Below are positions 8,164 to 15,576 of a DNA stretch of 45,899 bases, piece by piece; within the stretch, counting starts at the first letter, position 1, and every line of letters starts with the position of its first letter. The translations under genes and the position numbers were made by a program. This DNA is from Vagococcus elongatus (GTDB lineage: Bacteria; Bacillota; Bacilli; Lactobacillales; Vagococcaceae): the NCBI RefSeq assembly GCF_003987645.1, contig NZ_NGKA01000021.1:1-45899 (forward strand), given 5' to 3'. Below the pieces are notes generated by a model. It searched no databases and had not been told where the DNA came from. It worked only from the letters and a program-made list of their open reading frames with translations.

Positions 8164-8544
8164 TTATTTAAGCATAGGTTGAATTTCTTTTGGGACGTCA
8201 TCCAAAGAGATTACTTTTTTTTCAATGATACGTTTATCACTAGCGTTAAATTTAAAAACAGTTCCTGCCTCATAAGGGGACCCGTTTGCATTTTGACCTG
8301 AGACGATGATATTAAAATTCAGCTCCCGGCTGTTGCCATCTTCATCAAAAGCAGTGACTGTATATTTGTATCCTTGGCCTAATGACCGATCACTATCATC
8401 TACGATCGTTGTTTCTTCAGGTAGAGGGGCTTCAAGAATCCCAAAGTAGTCTTTTCCCACATAAGTCGATTGATAATAATCCCAACCTTTCCAGCCAACA
8501 ACGCCCAAGATTAAAACTCCTATTAAAACAATTACTTTTTTCAT
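8164..8544 (-). CDS. YxeA-family secreted or membrane-anchored protein
   Basis: From the ATG at 8544 (AAAGGTGG eight bases upstream; the GTG twelve bases earlier falls within that site) the protein has 126 residues. An N-terminal hydrophobic segment (MKKVIVLIGVLILGVVGW) acts as signal or anchor and has no lipobox cysteine. A small beta-rich domain follows with GQGYKYTVTAFDEDG and a closing VPKEIQPML, as in the YxeA (DUF1093) family. The family has no established biochemical role; some members sit near stress or transport genes. It is flanked by its own terminator. Confidence 0.8.
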   Translation of the reverse strand: MKKVIVLIGVLILGVVGWKGWDYYQSTYVGKDYFGILEAPLPEETTIVDDSDRSLGQGYKYTVTAFDEDGNSRELNFNIIVSGQNANGSPYEAGTVFKFNASDKRIIEKKVISLDDVPKEIQPMLK

Positions 8545-8876
8545 TGATATTGCCACCTTTATTATTTATTTCCTTAAGAATAATATACCAGCTTGAAAAA
8601 AAGTACATTGGACTTAAGAACCATTTTTTATTAGGTACTGGGTACAGTAAGACCGAGTCTAATGTTCAGGGACTTTAGCTGCTATCGCTAAAGTATATGA
8701 ATGTTGATTTCTGTGCTCTCAGCAGCATCTGGCAACTGTCAATGGCTGAAAATATAGAAAACTGCCGAATGATTTTTTGAGAGGAAGCATTCCTGATAAA
8801 TTTCTTTTAGTTGTTGGTAACATCAAAGAATCTCTACCTAGATTTTGGTTATCGAGAACCAATTAAAACAAAAAAT
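8545..8876. other. Intergenic region, no gene recognised
   Basis: The region between the divergent 5' end of the YxeA-like gene and the terminator of the LysM gene holds no supported reading frame. A short hairpin, CTTTAGC with GCTAAAG at about 8672-8692, is the only structure I see. It could be a degraded gene, but I cannot identify one. Confidence 0.4.
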
Positions 8877-8910
8877 CTTGAAGTCTGTGTCGTCATTACC
8901 AGACTTCAAG
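8877..8910 (-). terminator. Terminator of the LysM protein gene
   Basis: An 11-base stem, CTTGAAGTCTG with CAGACTTCAAG, is followed on the minus strand by ATTTTTTGTTTT. It lies 37 bases past the stop codon of the LysM protein gene. Confidence 0.85.
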
Positions 8911-8947
8911 AATGAGTGTTTCTTCGCTATCGTTGCTCTCAAGGTGT

Positions 8948-9379
8948 TTACTTGATTGTTAATGTTTGTCCGGCAGAAAGGATATTGCTTTCCAAACCGT
9001 TTAACGTCATTAAATCGTCTATGCTGATTTGATACATAGCAGAGATAATAGTCAAACTCTCCCCAGGTTGTACCACGTGTATCTCAGGGGAAGCAGATTC
9101 ATAGGTGGTGCTTTGCGCCACTGCAGAAGGCTCTGCGACCTCTTCTAGTTGTGCATTGGCACTTGGTTCAGCCGTGTCTTTTTGGTCTGCTTTAAGTTGG
9201 TTGTTAACCTTCTTTTCAAGCATTTCTTGTCGATAAATCAGGTAGCCTACTCCTAAACTATTTAGAGTTAAAAGTAAAATGATAAATAAGAACCATCCTT
9301 TATTTGAACGACTTGAGTTCATTTTTCTTGGTCGGCTTCTATCAGACAGACGGGACAGATGTTCCCTGTTTTCTTCCAT
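8948..9379 (-). CDS. Membrane-anchored LysM-domain protein
   Basis: I start the gene at the ATG at 9379, ten bases after AGAGGAG, which gives 143 residues; the longer frame would need a TTG. A basic cytoplasmic N-terminus precedes one membrane helix (about residues 28-50). A linker rich in Ala, Glu, Ser and Gln follows. The C-terminus is one LysM domain (about residues 98-143, HVVQPGESLTIISAMYQISI to AGQTLTIK) that should bind peptidoglycan. The layout fits a type II membrane protein with an extracellular wall-binding end. It has no hydrolase domain, so it may anchor or sense rather than cut the wall. Confidence 0.85.
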   Translation of the reverse strand: MEENREHLSRLSDRSRPRKMNSSRSNKGWFLFIILLLTLNSLGVGYLIYRQEMLEKKVNNQLKADQKDTAEPSANAQLEEVAEPSAVAQSTTYESASPEIHVVQPGESLTIISAMYQISIDDLMTLNGLESNILSAGQTLTIK

Positions 9380-9834
9380 TAATAATTCGCTCCTCTTCAC
9401 TCTCCTCCGTTCATTATACAATAATTATTTTAAAAATAAAGACATAAAAATGTTATTGATTAATTAATTTATTTCTTTATGAGCCTATTTTATAAGATTA
9501 GTCTATAAATAAAATATTATTAATATCTTTCAGACAAAAAGTTAGATAAATATGTGGACTTTAAAAAGGAAATTATCGTTCTATGACACAAGGTGCTTAT
9601 CTCGAAAGCTTCTTTATTTAGATTTTATTCAAGCATTGCTTGGCTTACCTTACCTGCTGCGCTATCTCGATTATCCTTTAGTTGCACCGAAGGGATACAA
9701 AACTTTTTAAATTTTTGAGCAATTTTTAGAAAAAATTATCGAAAAGATGATAGCATAGGAGATGGTCATCTTCCGTTAAAAAGGTGCAAGTCTCTTCATC
9801 GGAAGGATGATAATTAAGTAAAAGGAGTTTGAAG
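9380..9834. other. Intergenic region with a structured element before the LOG gene
   Basis: This AT-rich gap lies between divergent genes. At 9768-9809 CATCTTCCG can pair with CGGAAGGATG across a 24-base loop, just upstream of the ribosome binding site of the next gene. Around 9590-9710 two overlapping frames read through without stops for about 40 codons but lack starts. I see no supported gene. Confidence 0.4.
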
Positions 9835-10407
9835 ATGATTAAGCGTATTGCGGTTTACTGCGGTTCAACAGTCGGAGAAAATCCTATTTATGGGGAAAAA
9901 GCATTAGAACTGGCAGAATGGATGACTCGCCATCAATATGATCTGGTGTATGGCGGAAGCAAAATTGGTTTAATGGGTATCCTTTCTACGCGGCTTTTAA
10001 CAAATAAACGAGAGGTCTTTGGTGTCATGCCGAATTTCCTAAAAGATAAAGAATTGGCGCAGGATAACTTAACACAATTGTATATGGTGGACGACATGCG
10101 TCAGAGGAAGCAGAAGATGATGGATTTGTCAGATGCCTTCTTGGCAATGCCAGGGGGACTTGGAACCTTGGAGGAAATTGCTGAAGCTATTTCTTCAAGT
10201 CGCATCGGTTTGCACCGTAAGCCTTCTGTCTTTTTTAATGTGGACGGCTACTATCATGCGTTAGAAAGTTTTTTTGATACAATGACAGCTGAAGGTTTTC
10301 TAGATGAGGAAAACCGGCGAACGGTGCTATTTTCAGACTCATTGGAAGAGATTTATGACTTCATTATAACTTATCAGCCGCCAAAAACCGGAGTTTATGA
10401 CAAGTAG
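9835..10407 (+). CDS. LOG-family nucleotide phosphoribohydrolase
   Basis: The 190-residue protein is a TIGR00730/LOG-family Rossmann-fold enzyme. Members cleave nucleoside 5'-monophosphates to a base and ribose 5-phosphate, and some are pyrimidine or purine nucleotide salvage enzymes. Signatures are the N-terminal VYCGSTVG, YGGSKIGLMG and PGGLGTLEEI, where the glycine loop binds phosphate and the glutamate is catalytic. The ATG at 9835 lies seven bases after AAAGGAG; the TTG two codons earlier is less likely. An NAD(P)H oxidoreductase and a small coiled protein follow closely, forming an operon that ends at a terminator. Confidence 0.88.
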   Translation: MIKRIAVYCGSTVGENPIYGEKALELAEWMTRHQYDLVYGGSKIGLMGILSTRLLTNKREVFGVMPNFLKDKELAQDNLTQLYMVDDMRQRKQKMMDLSDAFLAMPGGLGTLEEIAEAISSSRIGLHRKPSVFFNVDGYYHALESFFDTMTAEGFLDEENRRTVLFSDSLEEIYDFIITYQPPKTGVYDK

Positions 10408-10415
10408 GTGATCAA

Positions 10416-11090
10416 TTGAAAACATTAATTATTATTTCACATCCAGATATTGCCGGTTCACACTCGCAGCAATTTTTGCTTGAGGGGATAACCCGTCAGA
10501 AAAATATTACTGTCCACCACCTAGAAACCCTGTATCCAGACGGTAAAATCAACATAGAAGAGGAACGACTTCTCGTTGAACAACATCAGCGAATAATTTT
10601 TCAATTTCCACTGTATTGGTATAGCTCGCCGGCAATGTTGAAGCATTGGCAGGATGAGGTGCTAGAGGAAGACTTGTTTGATAGGTGGAAAGGAAAAGAC
10701 TTTGGTTTGGTCGTCCTTGCGGGAATACATGAAAGAGAATTCCGCGCAGGTGGTAGGGAAAGAGTGACGATGGATGAGTTAATGCGCCCTTTTCAGACAG
10801 TTGCGAATAAATTTGGGTGGCATTATTTACCCGTGCTGAGTATCCATCAGTTTAATTATCAAACAGAAGAGGAAAGAAAAGCATTGCTTGTACGTTATCA
10901 ACAATTGTTGACTCTGCCGAACGAATCTTTAAATGAAAGAACAGACTGGTTTGTCCGGCACTTACGAAAGTTGTCTGAAGAAAAAACAGACTCTGTACAA
11001 AAACAACGACTCGCTCACCTCGTTGATTTACTCCTTGCGAATCAAGAGGAAATTGAAGACTTGAAAACCACATTAGATGAGTTGGATTAG
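10416..11090 (+). CDS. Flavodoxin-fold NAD(P)H oxidoreductase
   Basis: The 224-residue protein belongs to the NAD(P)H dehydrogenase (quinone) family with a flavodoxin fold, like KefF and general stress protein 14. The N-terminal IIISHPD motif binds the flavin phosphate, and FQFPLYWYSSPAMLKHWQDE is the family motif lining the active site. It probably reduces quinones or similar compounds with FMN or FAD. Translation starts at TTG 10416, six bases after AGGTG, with no suitable ATG nearby. The C-terminal 50 residues are helical and beyond the core fold. It starts eight bases after the LOG gene. Confidence 0.85.
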   Translation: MKTLIIISHPDIAGSHSQQFLLEGITRQKNITVHHLETLYPDGKINIEEERLLVEQHQRIIFQFPLYWYSSPAMLKHWQDEVLEEDLFDRWKGKDFGLVVLAGIHEREFRAGGRERVTMDELMRPFQTVANKFGWHYLPVLSIHQFNYQTEEERKALLVRYQQLLTLPNESLNERTDWFVRHLRKLSEEKTDSVQKQRLAHLVDLLLANQEEIEDLKTTLDELD

Positions 11091-11102
11091 AGGTATGAAT
11101 AT

Positions 11103-11285
11103 ATGGAACAAAATAAATGGATTGAGGAAGAACTTAAAATACTCACCTCAGAAGCTGGAAGCTATCAAGAAAAAGCTTTGATGCAAGAGCTGGGGAAACT
11201 GATTGACGAGCAAGAGGTTCGTATCGAGAGACTTCGCGGAGAGATTGACGGTGTCATGTGGAGTCCAAACAAGTGGAAAGAATAA
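11103..11285 (+). CDS. Small coiled-coil protein (60 aa), unknown
   Basis: This 60-residue acidic, helical protein is not one I recognise. Heptad-like spacing (LMQELGKLIDEQEVRIERLR) suggests a short coiled coil, and the sequence ends in WSPNKWKE. The ATG follows AGAGGT by eight bases. It lies 12 bases after the oxidoreductase gene, whose own C-terminus is also helical, and before the operon terminator. It may partner the oxidoreductase, but this is only inference from position. Confidence 0.6.
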   Translation: MEQNKWIEEELKILTSEAGSYQEKALMQELGKLIDEQEVRIERLRGEIDGVMWSPNKWKE

Positions 11286-11305
11286 AAAAATAGTTGATTG
11301 GCTTT

Positions 11306-11334
11306 AGAGGAGAGAGAATCTCCTCTTTTTTTAT
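11306..11334 (+). terminator. Terminator of the LOG/oxidoreductase operon
   Basis: AGAGGAGA pairs with TCTCCTCT around a five-base loop, followed directly by a run of T. It closes the three-gene operon and separates it from the metal transporter promoter. Confidence 0.9.
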
Positions 11335-11359
11335 TGGAAGAATTAAAACGCTCCTTTAA

Positions 11360-11397
11360 TTTTAAGGCTTGCCTAAAAAAGTTTTGTGGTATACAAT
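11360..11397 (+). promoter_or_regulatory. Metal transporter promoter with DtxR-family operator
   Basis: TTGCCT (11369-11374) and TACAAT (11392-11397) are spaced by 17 bases. The interrupted palindrome TTTTAAGG-CTTG-CCTAAAA (11360-11378) overlaps the -35 box and resembles sites of the manganese regulators ScaR, SloR and EfaR. Repression when manganese is plentiful is the likely outcome. Confidence 0.65.
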
Positions 11398-11419
11398 ACA
11401 AGGAGAAAGAAGGGGTAAC

Positions 11420-12169
11420 ATGATTGAAGTGAAGGACTTGGATGTGTCTTATTTTGGAAATAACGTTTTTAATAATCTTAATGTTTCTATTCCGTTGCAT
11501 CAATCAACGGGAATCATTGGGCCAAACGGCGCCGGCAAATCAACTTTGCTCAAGGCAATGCTGTCGGTTGTTGCAAAAAGTCATGGGGAAGTTTTAATTG
11601 ACGGGGAATCCATTGGAAAATTTCAAAAAAAAATAGCCTATGTGCCTCAACGAAGCGATGTTGATTTGACTTTTCCGATTACTGTTTATGAAACTGTGTT
11701 GACAGGGACATTTCCCACATTGTCTTTTTTTAAACGTCCAGGTGAAAAAGAAAAGCAGATGTCGTTGGAATGTTTGAAGAAATTATCTTTGGAAGATTTA
11801 GCTGACCGTCAAATTGATGCACTTTCTGGCGGACAGTTGCAGCGGGTGTTTATTGCGAGAGCACTGGCTCAACAAGCAGACTTTTTATTTTTGGACGAAC
11901 CTTTTGCCGGTATTGACATGCTTAGCGAACGGTTAATTCATGAGGTACTAGACGAATTAGTTAAAAACGGGAAAACGATTTTGACCGTTCACCATGATTT
12001 GAATAAGGTGAAAAATTATTTTGATTATTTACTAATTGTGAATAAAAGAATCGTCAGTGCCGGGGAAACTGAAAAAACATTTAATATTAAGAATATCCAG
12101 AAAGCTTACGGACAGCAGTTTGGCGACGTACTATTTTCTAAGGAGGGAGACCATGGAGTGGCTGTTTAG
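11420..12169 (+). CDS. efaC: Manganese/metal ABC transporter, ATP-binding protein
   Basis: The 249-residue ABC ATPase has Walker A GPNGAGKST near residue 34, signature LSGGQLQR, Walker B FLFLDEP and the H-loop HHD. Sequence style and neighbours place it with the manganese/zinc importers (MntB, ScaA-system, EfaC) rather than drug exporters. I start at ATG 11420, just after AAGGGG; the longer frame would start with TTG inside the operator. The gene order ATPase, permease, binding protein equals the enterococcal efaCBA operon. The 3' end overlaps the permease start by 17 bases, which suggests coupled translation. The symbol rests on that similarity. Confidence 0.9.
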   Translation: MIEVKDLDVSYFGNNVFNNLNVSIPLHQSTGIIGPNGAGKSTLLKAMLSVVAKSHGEVLIDGESIGKFQKKIAYVPQRSDVDLTFPITVYETVLTGTFPTLSFFKRPGEKEKQMSLECLKKLSLEDLADRQIDALSGGQLQRVFIARALAQQADFLFLDEPFAGIDMLSERLIHEVLDELVKNGKTILTVHHDLNKVKNYFDYLLIVNKRIVSAGETEKTFNIKNIQKAYGQQFGDVLFSKEGDHGVAV

Positions 12170-13004
12170 TGTGGCAGATTATTTTAATATGCCGGTCAGT
12201 ATGTTGACGGCGCTCTTGGCATCTGTGATTTTGGGGATTACGTCAGGTATCCTTGGAAGTTTTATTGTGTTAAGAAGACTATCGCTGATGGGAGATGCCT
12301 TATCCCATGCGGTATTGCCCGGAGTTGCCGTGTCTTATATGCTGGGTATCAATATGTTGTTTGGTGCTACTTTTTTTGGACTGCTTGCGGCAGGCTTGAT
12401 CGAATTTATCACGAAAAAAAGTAAAATAAAAACGGATGCGTCGATTGGTATCATCTTGAGCAGTTTTTTCGCGCTGGGGATTATTTTGATTACAAAAGCC
12501 GAAAGCGGCACAGATTTGAATCATATTTTATTTGGTAATATTTTAGCTGTGACCCCAAATGAAATTTTACAATCTTTCATTATTCTTATCATTGTACTGG
12601 TAATCATCACAGTATTTTATAAAGGTTTTTTTGTGACATCTTTTGATCCGGTGGTTGCCAAAACCTACGGGATGAACACGAATTTCTATCATTACTTGTT
12701 GATGTTTTTATTAACTATTTTTACTGTATCAGCGTTGTCTCAAGTGGGTATTGTGTTAGTTGTGGCCTTATTGGTTACACCAGCGACTACAGCCTACTTA
12801 TGGTCCAAACATCTGAATCACATGATCATTGGAGCGTCTTTACTGGGAGTGATCAGCGGTGTAGGCGGTGTGTTGTTGAGCTTTAACTACAATATCCCCA
12901 CTAGTGCGGCTATCGTATTGATTGGGGCAATTATTTTTGGAGTTTCGTTTGTATTTTCACCCAAAAATGGATTTTTTAAGCAGAGAAAGAAGGTTATTGG
13001 ATGA
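12153..13004 (+). CDS. efaB: Manganese/metal ABC transporter, permease
   Basis: This 283-residue integral membrane protein has about eight or nine hydrophobic segments and belongs to the ABC-3 family of manganese, zinc and iron permeases. A typical stretch is RRLSLMGDALSHAVLPGV near residue 40, which contacts the ATPase. The start at ATG 12153 has GGAGGGAGA just upstream inside the end of the ATPase gene. Its stop overlaps the start of the binding protein gene as ATGA. Known homologues import Mn(II) for superoxide defence and virulence. Confidence 0.92.
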   Translation: MEWLFSVADYFNMPVSMLTALLASVILGITSGILGSFIVLRRLSLMGDALSHAVLPGVAVSYMLGINMLFGATFFGLLAAGLIEFITKKSKIKTDASIGIILSSFFALGIILITKAESGTDLNHILFGNILAVTPNEILQSFIILIIVLVIITVFYKGFFVTSFDPVVAKTYGMNTNFYHYLLMFLLTIFTVSALSQVGIVLVVALLVTPATTAYLWSKHLNHMIIGASLLGVISGVGGVLLSFNYNIPTSAAIVLIGAIIFGVSFVFSPKNGFFKQRKKVIG

Positions 13005-13936
13005 GAAGAAAAGTATATATTTGTTTGTTAACTATCGTCAGCATGTTTGCTTTGTCAAGTTGCGGCACTAAAAAAAATGAATCAGAAAATGCGTCACCTG
13101 CAGATGATCACCTGCAAGTAGTTGCCAGTTATTCAGTGATTGCTGATATGGTGGAGCAAGTCGGCGGGGATAAAGTGAGTGTGACTAGTATTGTCCCTCG
13201 GGGAACAGACCCTCACAGCTATGAGCCTACGCCCGAGGATACTTTAGCCATAGAAAAAGCAGACGTGATTTTTTACAATGGCTTAAATTTAGAAACTGGC
13301 AAAGGCTGGTTTGATAAACTAATTGAAAACGGTCGTAAAGAACAGGTGACTTTTCAAGTAACTGAAGAAATTACTCCAGAGTATTTGTCAGAAAAGGGAC
13401 AGGAGACACAGGAAGATCCTCATGCTTGGCTGTCGTTGGAAAATGGCATTCGCTATGTTGAGACTATTACGGATTATTTAATTAAGGTGGATGGAAAAAA
13501 TAAAGATATCTATCTTGAAAATGAGGAAGCTTACATAAAAAAATTGGAAGAACTGAATCAGACAGCCCATGAAAAGTTGTCTAGTCTACCGGGAAATAAA
13601 AAAGTCTTAGTGACCAGTGAAGGGGCATTTAAATATTTTGCGAGAGAATATGGACTAACAGCAGAGTATATCTGGGAAATCAATACTGACACGCAAGGCA
13701 CACCGGATCAGATTACTAGAGTCGCAAAAATTATCAAAGAAAATGATATTCCCGCATTATTTGTTGAGACGAGTGTCTCGCCTAAAACAATGGAAGCCGT
13801 CTCCCGTGAAACGGGTGTAGAAATTTTTGAAACGATATTTACTGATTCTCTTGCGAAAGAGGGCACAGAAGGAGACAATTATTACGATATGATGAAATGG
13901 AATATTGACAAAATTTCAGAAGGTCTTTCTCAGTAG
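13001..13936 (+). CDS. efaA: Manganese/metal ABC transporter, substrate-binding lipoprotein
   Basis: The 311-residue protein begins with a lipoprotein signal: basic MRRK, a hydrophobic stretch and the lipobox LSSC with Cys20 or Cys21 as the lipidated residue. The mature part is a ZnuA/PsaA-type cluster A-I binding protein. Likely metal ligands are the histidine in GTDPHSYEPT, the histidine in DPHAWLS, the glutamate in TSEGAFKYF and the aspartate in IFTDSLAKEG. Such His/His/Glu/Asp sets bind manganese or zinc. The ATG overlaps the permease stop (ATGA). A terminator follows. The homologue EfaA of Enterococcus faecalis is a known surface antigen. Confidence 0.92.
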   Translation: MRRKVYICLLTIVSMFALSSCGTKKNESENASPADDHLQVVASYSVIADMVEQVGGDKVSVTSIVPRGTDPHSYEPTPEDTLAIEKADVIFYNGLNLETGKGWFDKLIENGRKEQVTFQVTEEITPEYLSEKGQETQEDPHAWLSLENGIRYVETITDYLIKVDGKNKDIYLENEEAYIKKLEELNQTAHEKLSSLPGNKKVLVTSEGAFKYFAREYGLTAEYIWEINTDTQGTPDQITRVAKIIKENDIPALFVETSVSPKTMEAVSRETGVEIFETIFTDSLAKEGTEGDNYYDMMKWNIDKISEGLSQ

Positions 13937-13943
13937 AGCAAGG

Positions 13944-13978
13944 AAAGCTTGGAGATGTTTTTCTTCAGGCTTTTTTAT
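13944..13978 (+). terminator. Terminator of the metal transporter operon
   Basis: AAGCTTGGAGA pairs with TCTTCAGGCTT, including G-T pairs, and is followed by a run of T. It lies directly after the binding protein gene. Confidence 0.75.
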
Positions 13979-14014
13979 CTGCTGCTATTTATAAGAGGAG
14001 AAGGCATTTTTTTG

Positions 14015-14043
14015 TTGACAATCTGTTTTACAACTGGTATTAT
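14015..14043 (+). promoter_or_regulatory. Promoter of the infC-rpmI-rplT operon
   Basis: A consensus TTGACA (14015-14020) and TATTAT (14038-14043) are separated by exactly 17 bases. Transcription should begin near 14050, leaving a leader of about 170 bases before infC. Confidence 0.8.
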
Positions 14044-14049
14044 TGAAAG

Positions 14050-14190
14050 GTCGAGAAATCAAGCAGAAGCTCCCGCTTCTCGCCTTAGTTGATAAAAGTC
14101 ACTGGGCTAGATAAACTTCTTATGCAGAGGACAAGTAATTCTGTGTGAGGACTATTTGCGGGTTCTTTATAAAAAGAACTCTTTTTTTCT
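14050..14190 (+). promoter_or_regulatory. L20-type leader with attenuator terminator
   Basis: The untranslated leader upstream of infC contains a hairpin (AGAAGC with GCTTCT near 14067-14082). It ends in a terminator: GTTCTTT with AAAGAAC around 14162-14179, followed by seven T. In Firmicutes the infC-rpmI-rplT operon is repressed by ribosomal protein L20 binding such a leader and favouring termination. Position, terminator and operon all agree. The L20-binding fold itself is not proven here. Confidence 0.75.
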
Positions 14191-14222
14191 GCATTTTTTC
14201 TCTGAAAAACATAGAGAGGTGA

Positions 14223-14744
14223 ATGACCATAGCAAAAGATATGATGGTAAACGACGGTATTCGTGCACGTGAGTTGCGACTTATTTCTCAAGACGGCGAA
14301 CAGTTGGGTGTAAAGAGTAAAACAGAAGCTCTTCGGATAGCAGAAGCTGCGAATCTGGATGTAGTGCTTGTTTCTCCTAACGCTAAACCGCCAGTAGCTC
14401 GGATTATGGACTACGGGAAATATCGTTACGAGCAGCAAAAGAAAGCTCGTGAGGCTCGCAAGAAGCAAAAAGTAATTAATGTTAAAGAAGTTAGACTTAG
14501 TCCGACCATTGAGGAAAATGATTTTAATACTAAATTGCGCCATGCACGGAAGTTTTTGGAAAGTGGAGACAAAGTGAAAGCATCTATCCGCTTCAGAGGT
14601 CGTGCCATTACGCATAAACAAATTGGTCATGATGTCTTGTCACGCTTTGCGGAAGAAATCAAAGATATTGCCGATGTTGAAGTAAGGCCTAAAATGGAAG
14701 GCAGAAGCATGTTTCTAATGTTAGCACCAAAAACAGAGAAGTAA
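14223..14744 (+). CDS. infC: Translation initiation factor IF-3
   Basis: IF-3 binds the 30S subunit and checks start codon choice. The 173-residue protein has the N-domain ([14 protein letters not shown], ending in [19 protein letters not shown]) and the C-domain ([33 protein letters not shown]). The start is unusual. ATG 14223 lies only two bases after AGAGGT, too close for efficient initiation. The ATA two codons later (14229) has an eight-base spacing and would be a rare start of the kind known for infC, which is self-regulated through AUU-type starts. I keep the ATG but the ATA is a real alternative. Confidence 0.97.
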   Translation: MTIAKDMMVNDGIRARELRLISQDGEQLGVKSKTEALRIAEAANLDVVLVSPNAKPPVARIMDYGKYRYEQQKKAREARKKQKVINVKEVRLSPTIEENDFNTKLRHARKFLESGDKVKASIRFRGRAITHKQIGHDVLSRFAEEIKDIADVEVRPKMEGRSMFLMLAPKTEK

Positions 14745-14770
14745 GGATTAGATTTTGAGGAGGAAATAAA

Positions 14771-14974
14771 ATGCCAAAAATGAAAACTCACCGCGGACTT
14801 GCTAAACGTGTTAAACGTACAGGTGGCGGCGGATTAAAAAGATATCGTGCATTCACAAGTCACCGTTTCCATGGTAAAACTAAGAAACAACGCCGTCAAT
14901 TGCGTAGACCTAGAATGGTATCTGCAGGCGACTTCAAACGTATTCGCCAACAATTGACTTACATGAAAAAATAA
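14771..14974 (+). CDS. rpmI: 50S ribosomal protein L35
   Basis: This 67-residue basic protein has the L35 signature [20 protein letters not shown] and the C-terminal QQLTYMKK. It starts after GAGGAGGAAATAAA, 26 bases past infC, in the universally conserved infC-rpmI-rplT order. It is expected to be co-regulated through the L20 leader. Confidence 0.98.
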   Translation: MPKMKTHRGLAKRVKRTGGGGLKRYRAFTSHRFHGKTKKQRRQLRRPRMVSAGDFKRIRQQLTYMKK

Positions 14975-15011
14975 TATGTAAAAGAAACGAAAACTTGAGG
15001 AGGAATTAAAA

Positions 15012-15371
15012 ATGGCACGTGTTAAAGGTGGATATGTAACCCGACAACGTCGTAAAAAAGTGCTGAAGTTAGCTAAAGGCTACTACGGTTCTAAACATAC
15101 ATTATATAAAACAGCAAAAGAACAAGTGATGAAATCATACAGCTATGCGTATAGAGATCGTCGTCAGAAAAAACGTGATTTCCGTAAATTATGGATCGCA
15201 CGTATCAATGCCGCTGCTCGTATGAACGGCATGAGCTATTCTAAATTGATGCATGGCTTGAAAGTTGCCGGCATTGACATCAACCGTAAAATGTTGGCTG
15301 ATTTAGCAGTGAATGATGCAGCAGCATTTACTACACTTGTTGATCAAGCAAAAGCAGCAGTTGCTGAATAA
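15012..15371 (+). CDS. rplT: 50S ribosomal protein L20
   Basis: The 119-residue protein binds 23S rRNA early in 50S assembly and represses its own operon. Signature segments are [38 protein letters not shown] and [20 protein letters not shown]. The C-terminal domain that binds leader RNA is intact. It has a strong GAGGAGG site and is followed by a terminator. Confidence 0.98.
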   Translation: MARVKGGYVTRQRRKKVLKLAKGYYGSKHTLYKTAKEQVMKSYSYAYRDRRQKKRDFRKLWIARINAAARMNGMSYSKLMHGLKVAGIDINRKMLADLAVNDAAAFTTLVDQAKAAVAE

Positions 15372-15384
15372 TGGCTTTTAATAA

Positions 15385-15419
15385 AAAAGACTTTGCCCAT
15401 TTTGGCAGAGCCTTTTTTT
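15385..15419. terminator. Bidirectional terminator after rplT
   Basis: GACTTTGCC pairs with GGCAGAGCC around a short loop, with a T-run on the plus side and ATTTTTT on the minus side. It ends the ribosomal operon and could also end the degraded minus-strand gene at 15434-15576. Confidence 0.85.
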
Positions 15420-15433
15420 GATTGTAGTGCTTT

Positions 15434-15576
15434 TTATTGACGATGAGATTGAACGATTTGCTTAGTTTTTTTCAAAGATAATTGGTAAATGATTAGTTGG
15501 AAAATAACGACGAGTAAAATCATCAAGCCATCAAGCTTTAGCGTCAGCCAATCACCGCTGCCTAATTGATTGTCAT
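15434..15576 (-). pseudogene. Small membrane protein gene with a one-base frameshift
   Basis: On the minus strand an ATG at 15576 after AAGGGGGAA opens only four codons. The overlapping frame then reads GSGDWLTLKLDGLMILLVV and continues as a membrane helix and a basic tail KKTKQIVQSHRQ, ending at a stop 15 bases from the bidirectional terminator. Adding one base near 15569 would join start and body into a 47-residue single-pass protein. I infer a recent frameshift or a sequencing error. The family is not recognised. Confidence 0.4.

Noticed and set aside
14085-14630. 181-codon minus-strand open frame
   Set aside because: It covers the L20 leader and infC in antisense; the infC product is unmistakable and the antisense protein has no recognisable features.
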